From Rattus norvegicus (taxonomy: Eukaryota > Chordata > Mammalia > Rodentia > Muridae), in the NCBI RefSeq assembly GCF_036323735.1, contig NC_086040.1, forward strand, positions 2,236,321 to 2,300,320: DNA of 64,000 bases, read 5' to 3'. A program made the translations under genes and the position numbers. Each line of letters starts with the position of its first letter. The stretch's first letter is position 1. The notes beneath the pieces were generated by a model. The model ran no database searches. It was not told the origin of the DNA and saw only the letters and a program-made list of their open reading frames with translations. This document shows positions 59,389 to 64,000 of this stretch, piece by piece.

Positions 59389-62300
59389 ATGAAAGCACAC
59401 AAACATAACCTCACATCAATTATGAATATAACGGGAAGCAATAATCACTATTCCTTAATATCTCTCAATATCAATGGCCTCAACTCCCCAATAAAAAGAC
59501 ATAGATTAACAAACTGGATACGCAACGAGGACCCTGCATTCTGCTGCCTACAGGAAACACACCTCAGAGACAAAGACAGACACTACCTCAGAGTGAAAGG
59601 CTGGAAAACAACTTTCCAAGCAAATGGTCAGAAGAAGCAAGCTGGAGTAGCCATTCTAATATCAAATAAAATCAATTTCCAACTAAAAGTCATCAAAAAA
59701 GATAAGGAAGGACACTTCATATTCATCAAAGGAAAAATTAACCAAGATGAACTCTCAATCCTAAATATCTATGCCCCAAATACAAGGGCACCTACATATG
59801 TAAAAGAAACCTTACTAAAGCTCAAAACACACATTGCACCTCACACAATAATAGTGGGAGATTTCAACACCCCACTCTCATCAATGGACAGATCATGGAA
59901 ACAGAAATTAAACAGTGATGTAGACAGACTAAGAGAAGTCATGAGCCAAATGGACTTAACGGATATTTATAGAACATTCTATCCTAAAGCAAAAGGATAT
60001 ACCTTCTTCTCAGCTCCTCATGGTACTTTCTCCAAAATTGACCATATAATTGGTCAAAAAACGGGCCTCAACAGGTACAGAAAGATAGAAATAATCCCAT
60101 GCGTGCTATCGGACCACCACGGCCTAAAACTGGTCTTCAATAACAATAAGGGAAGAATGCCCACATATACGTGGCAATTGAACAATGCTCTACTCAATGA
60201 TAACCTGGTCAAGGAAGAAATAAAGAAAGAAATTAAAAACTTTTTAGAATTTAATGAAAATGAAGATACAACATACTCAAACTTATGGGACACAATGAAA
60301 GCTGTGCTAAGAGGAAAACTCATAGCGCTGAGTGCCTGCAGAAAGAAACAGGAAAGAGCATATGTCAGCAGCTTGACAGCACACCTAAAAGCTCTAGAAC
60401 AAAAAGAAGCAAATACACCCAGGAGGAGTAGAAGGCAGGAAATAATCAAACTCAGAGCTGAAATCAACCAAGTAGAAACAAAAAGGACCATAGAAAGAAT
60501 CAACAGAACCAAAAGTTGGTTCTTTGAGAAAATCAACAAGATAGATAAACCCTTAGCCAGACTAACGAGAGGACACAGAGAGTGTGTCCAAATTAACAAA
60601 ATCAGAAATGAAAAGGGAGACATAACTACAGATTCGGAGGAAATTCAAAAAATCATCAGATCTTACTATAAAAACCTATATTCAACAAAATTTGAAAATC
60701 TTCAGGAAATGGACAATTTCCTAGACAGATACCAGGTATCGAAGTTAAATCAGGAACAGATAAACCAGTTAAACAACCCCATAACTCCTAAGGAAATAGA
60801 AGCAGTCATTAAAGGTCTCCCAACCAAAAAGAGCCCAGGTCCAGACGGGTTTAGTGCAGAATTCTATCAAACCTTCATAGAAGACCTCATACCAATATTA
60901 TCCAAACTATTCCACAAAATTGAAACAGATGGAGCCCTACCGAATTCCTTCTATGAAGCCACAATTACTCTTATACCTAAACCACACAAAGACACAACAA
61001 AGAAAGAGAACTTCAGACCAATTTCCCTTATGAATATCGACGCAAAAATACTCAATAAAATTCTGGCAAACCGAATTCAAGAGCACATCAAAACAATCAT
61101 CCACCATGATCAAGTAGGCTTCATCCCAGGCATGCAGGGATGGTTTAATATACGGAAAACCATCAACGTGATCCATTATATAAACAAACTGAAAGAACAG
61201 AACCACATGATCATTTCATTAGATGCTGAGAAAGCATTTGACAAAATTCAACACCCCTTCATGATAAAAGTCCTGGAAAGAATAGGAATTCAAGGCCCAT
61301 ACCTAAACATAGTAAAAGCCATATACAGCAAACCAGTTGCTAACATTAAACTAAATGGAGAGAAACTTGAAGCAATCCCACTAAAATCCGGGACTAGACA
61401 AGGCTGCCCACTCTCTCCCTACTTATTCAATATAGTTCTTGAAGTTCTAGCCAGAGCAATCAGACAACAAAAGGAGATCAAAGGGATACAGATCGGAAAA
61501 GAAGAGGTCAAAATATCACTATTTGCAGATGACATGATAGTATATTTAAGTGATCCCAAAAGTTCCACCAGAGAACTACTAAAGCTGATAAACAACTTCA
61601 GCAAAGTGGCTGGGTATAAAATTAACTCAAATAAATCAGTTGCCTTCCTCTATACAAAAGAGAAACAAGCCGAGAAAGAAATTAGGGAAACGACACCCTT
61701 CATAATAGACCCAAATAATATAAAGTACCTCGGTGTGACTTTAACCAAGCAAGTAAAAGATCTGTACAATAAGAACTTCAAGACACTGAGGAAAGAAATT
61801 GAAGAAGACCTCAGAAGATGGAAAGATCTCCCATGCTCATGGATTGGCAGGATTAATATGGTAAAAATGGCCATTTTACCAAAAGCAATCTACAGATTCA
61901 ATGCAATCCCCATCAAAATACCAATCCAATTCTTCAAAGAGTTAGACAGAACAATTTGCAAATTCATCTGGAATAACAAAAAACCTAGGATAGCTAAAGC
62001 TATCCTCAACAATAAAAGGACTTCAGGGGGAATCACTATCCCTGAACTCAAGCAGTATTACAGAGCAATAGTGATAAAAACTGCATGGTATTGGTACAGA
62101 GACAGACAGATAGACCAATGGAATAGAATTGAAGACCCAGAAATGAACCCACACACCTATGGTCACTTGATTTTTGACAAAGGAGCCAAAACCATCCAAT
62201 GGAAAAAAGATAGCATTTTCAGCAAATGGTGCTGGTTCAACTGGAGGGCAACATGTAGAAGAATGCAGATCGATCCATCCTTATCACCCTGTACAAAGCT

Positions 62301-63249
62301 TAAGTCCAAGTGGATCAAGGACCTCCACATCAAACCAGACACACTCAAACTAATAGAAGAAAAACTAGGGAAGCATCTGGAACACATGGGCACTGGAAAA
62401 AATTTCCTGAAGAAAACACGAATGGCTTATGCTCTAAGATCAAGAATCGACAAATGGGATCTCATAAAACTGCAAAGCTTCTGTAAGGCAAAGGACACTG
62501 TGGTTAGGACAAAACGGCAACCAACAGATTGGGAAAAGATCTTTACCAATCCTACAACAGATAGAGGCCTTATTTCCAAAATATACAAAGAACTCAAGAA
62601 GTTAGACCGCAGGGAAACAAATAACCCTATTAAAAAATGGGGTTCAGAGCTAAACAAAGAATTCACAGCTGAGGAATGCCGAATGGCTGAGAAACACCTA
62701 AAGAAATGTTCAACATCTTTAGTCATAAGGGAAATGCAAATCAAAACAACCCTGAGATTTCACCTCACACCAGTGCGATTGGCTAAGATCAAAAACTCAG
62801 GTGACAGCAGATGCTGGCGAGGATGTGGAGAAAGAGGAACACTCCTCCATTGTTGGTGGGATTGCAGACTGGTAAAACCATTCTGGAAATCAGTCTGGAG
62901 GTTCCTCAGAAAATTGGACATTGAACTGCCTGAGGATCCAGCTATACCTCTCTTGGGCATATACCCAAAAGATGCCTCAACATATAAAAGAGACACGTGC
63001 TCCACTATGTTCATCGCAGCCTTATTTATAATAGCCAGAAGCTGGAAAGAACCCAGATGCCCTTCAACAGAGGAATGGATACAGAAAATGTGGTACATCT
63101 ACACAATGGAATATTACTCAGCTATCAAAAACAACGAGTTTATGAAATTCGTAGGCAAATGGTTGGAACTGGAAAATATCATCCTGAGTGAGCTAACCCA
63201 ATCACAGAAAGACATACATGGTATGCACTCATTGATAAGTGGCTATTAG
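59389..63249 (+). CDS. L1 ORF2 protein: endonuclease and reverse transcriptase
   Basis: 1286 codons, uninterrupted. It nicks target DNA and copies L1 RNA in place (target-primed reverse transcription). APE-type endonuclease, about residues 20-250, with N27, E56 (QETHL), D158/N160 (GDFN), D218 (KIDHII) and D242/H243 (SDHHG): every catalytic position I could align to human L1 is present. RT, about 480-780: KSPGPDGF (481), D612 in LDAEKAFD, TRQGCPLSPYLF, and FADD (712-715). The C-terminal CX3CX7HX4C knuckle is C1142, C1146, H1154, C1159. The first ATG is used here; M12 (59422) is nearer the usual start. Residues 1008 (Lys) and 1011 (Arg) differ from the Asn and Pro of the other copies in the window. 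Confidence 0.95.
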   Translation: MKAHKHNLTSIMNITGSNNHYSLISLNINGLNSPIKRHRLTNWIRNEDPAFCCLQETHLRDKDRHYLRVKGWKTTFQANGQKKQAGVAILISNKINFQLKVIKKDKEGHFIFIKGKINQDELSILNIYAPNTRAPTYVKETLLKLKTHIAPHTIIVGDFNTPLSSMDRSWKQKLNSDVDRLREVMSQMDLTDIYRTFYPKAKGYTFFSAPHGTFSKIDHIIGQKTGLNRYRKIEIIPCVLSDHHGLKLVFNNNKGRMPTYTWQLNNALLNDNLVKEEIKKEIKNFLEFNENEDTTYSNLWDTMKAVLRGKLIALSACRKKQERAYVSSLTAHLKALEQKEANTPRRSRRQEIIKLRAEINQVETKRTIERINRTKSWFFEKINKIDKPLARLTRGHRECVQINKIRNEKGDITTDSEEIQKIIRSYYKNLYSTKFENLQEMDNFLDRYQVSKLNQEQINQLNNPITPKEIEAVIKGLPTKKSPGPDGFSAEFYQTFIEDLIPILSKLFHKIETDGALPNSFYEATITLIPKPHKDTTKKENFRPISLMNIDAKILNKILANRIQEHIKTIIHHDQVGFIPGMQGWFNIRKTINVIHYINKLKEQNHMIISLDAEKAFDKIQHPFMIKVLERIGIQGPYLNIVKAIYSKPVANIKLNGEKLEAIPLKSGTRQGCPLSPYLFNIVLEVLARAIRQQKEIKGIQIGKEEVKISLFADDMIVYLSDPKSSTRELLKLINNFSKVAGYKINSNKSVAFLYTKEKQAEKEIRETTPFIIDPNNIKYLGVTLTKQVKDLYNKNFKTLRKEIEEDLRRWKDLPCSWIGRINMVKMAILPKAIYRFNAIPIKIPIQFFKELDRTICKFIWNNKKPRIAKAILNNKRTSGGITIPELKQYYRAIVIKTAWYWYRDRQIDQWNRIEDPEMNPHTYGHLIFDKGAKTIQWKKDSIFSKWCWFNWRATCRRMQIDPSLSPCTKLKSKWIKDLHIKPDTLKLIEEKLGKHLEHMGTGKNFLKKTRMAYALRSRIDKWDLIKLQSFCKAKDTVVRTKRQPTDWEKIFTNPTTDRGLISKIYKELKKLDRRETNNPIKKWGSELNKEFTAEECRMAEKHLKKCSTSLVIREMQIKTTLRFHLTPVRLAKIKNSGDSRCWRGCGERGTLLHCWWDCRLVKPFWKSVWRFLRKLDIELPEDPAIPLLGIYPKDASTYKRDTCSTMFIAALFIIARSWKEPRCPSTEEWIQKMWYIYTMEYYSAIKNNEFMKFVGKWLELENIILSELTQSQKDIHGMHSLISGY

Positions 63250-63957
63250 CCCAAATGCTTGAATTACCCTAGATCCCTAGAACAAACGAAACTCAAGACG
63301 GATGATCAAAATGTGAATGCTTCACTCCTTCTTTAAATGAGGAAAAAGAATACCCTTGGCAGGGAAGGGAGAGGCAAAGATTAAAACAGAGACTGAAGGA
63401 ACACCCATTCAGAGCCTGCCCCACATGTGGCCCATACATATACAGCCACCCAATTAGACAAGATGGATGAAGCAAAGAAGTGCAGACCGACAGGAGCCGG
63501 ATGTAGATCGCTCCTGAGAGACACAGCCAGAATACAGCAAATATAGAGGCGAATGCCAGCAGCAAACCACTGAACTGAGAATAGGTCCCCTATTGAAGGA
63601 ATCAGAGAAAGAACTGGAAGAGCTTGAAGGGGCTCGAGACCCCAAAAGTACAACAATGCCAAGCAACCAGAGCTTCCAGGGACTAAGCCACTACCTAAAG
63701 ACTATACATGGACTGACCCTGGACTCTGACCCCATAGGTAGCAATGAATATCCTAGTAAGAGCACCAGTGGAAGGGGAAGCCCTGGGTCCTGCTAAGACT
63801 GAACCCACAGTGAACTAGTCTATGGGGGGAGGGCGGCAATGGGGGGAGGGTTGGGAGGGGAACACCCATAAGGAAGGGGAGGGGGGAGGGGGATCTTTGC
63901 CCGGAAACCGGGAAAGGGAATAACACTCGAAATGTATATAAGAAATACTCAAGTTAA
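63250..63957 (+). other. L1 3'UTR with G-rich polypurine tract
   Basis: Ends in TATATAAGAAATACTCAAGTT plus AATAAA-type sequence. Contains repeated runs of 4-6 G (about 63823-63893), able in principle to form G-quadruplexes. Equivalent tracts occur in every younger L1 of the window. Confidence 0.9.
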
Positions 63958-63969
63958 TAAAAAAAATAA

Positions 63970-64000
<31 letters not shown>
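63958..64000 (+). repeat. Poly(A) tail of the intact L1
   Basis: AATAAAAAAAATAAAT followed by an uninterrupted A run to the window edge. A long, nearly pure tail suggests a recent insertion. Confidence 0.93.

Larger units (their letters stand above)
57381..64000 (+). mobile_element. Full-length L1 with both ORFs open
   Basis: 5'UTR of about 909 bp (1.5 monomers), ORF1 of 357 codons, 25-bp spacer, ORF2 of 1286 codons, 3'UTR of about 700 bp with a G-rich tract, and a poly(A) of more than 25 bases running off the window. Nothing is visibly truncated except possibly the first bases of the outer 5'UTR monomer. A candidate retrotransposition-competent rat L1. The right-hand target-site duplication lies outside the window. 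Confidence 0.95.

Noticed and set aside
60054..60623. 189-codon antisense frame inside ORF2, also at 15740 and 20240
   Set aside because: A shadow of the A-rich ORF2 coding strand; it has no independent support.
63293..63796. Antisense and sense 60-93-codon frames in the L1 3'UTR, recurring at 12.6, 18.8 and 23.3 kb
   Set aside because: They recur only because the L1 3'UTR itself recurs. They are disrupted in the older copies and show no domain.
1..64000. A new multi-gene system such as a defence or biosynthetic cluster
   Set aside because: All recognisable coding sequence belongs to L1 elements or the provirus, and the intergenic parts show no other coherent frames.

Overview
The window looks like rodent nuclear DNA, most likely rat. 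It is AT-rich and gene-poor and built mainly from LINE-1 (L1) copies of very different ages on both strands. It also holds three ID SINEs (the tRNA-Ala/BC1-related family typical of rat) and one class II (betaretrovirus-like) endogenous provirus. I see no host protein-coding gene, no tRNA or rRNA gene, and no bacterial or phage feature. The rat call rests on the ID elements and on an L1 with an ORF2 of 1286 codons and a 608-bp-period GC-rich 5'UTR; no database search was possible.

Layout. 1-2290: old minus-strand L1. 2291-5160: mostly unassigned, with one ID element flanked by a perfect 17-bp duplication. 5160-11350: one old minus-strand L1 interrupted by a rearranged minus-strand L1 (5641-6890) and by a 5'-truncated plus-strand L1 with a 15-bp target-site duplication (8152-9981). 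12239-14251: plus-strand L1 fragments. 14252-24014: an unusual composite plus-strand L1, with one 5'UTR, no ORF1, and two tandem ORF2-3'UTR units about 4.5 kb apart, all inside one 12-bp target-site duplication. 24300-36950: unassigned AT-rich DNA, old L1 fragments on both strands, two more ID elements and a 300-bp tetranucleotide repeat. 37205-52336: old minus-strand L1 material. It carries the provirus (39222-47585, minus strand) with two LTRs, 6-bp duplicated flanks, and decayed gag, dUTPase-protease, pol and env. 52337-57380: a fairly recent but broken minus-strand L1. 57381-64000: a full-length plus-strand L1 with both ORFs open, ending in a poly(A) tail at the window edge.

How the parts relate. 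The only apparently functional coding unit is the L1 at 57381-64000: a GC-rich promoter region, ORF1 (RNA-binding chaperone) and ORF2 (endonuclease plus reverse transcriptase), with every catalytic residue I could check present. It sits head to head with the broken minus-strand L1, which gives a very large inverted repeat around an L1 promoter. The composite L1 at 14-24 kb is the strongest structural anomaly: it combines ORF1 loss, tandem duplication, an apparent gene-conversion tract and a probable 3' transduction. The provirus is dead: it has frame breaks in pol and env, stops in the 5' part of gag, and a lost protease catalytic aspartate. The capsid-nucleocapsid part of gag is still open for 456 codons.

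Limits. L1 fragment boundaries in old copies are approximate (tens of bases), judged by eye against the intact L1 in the same window. Family names below L1, ID and ERV class II were not verified.
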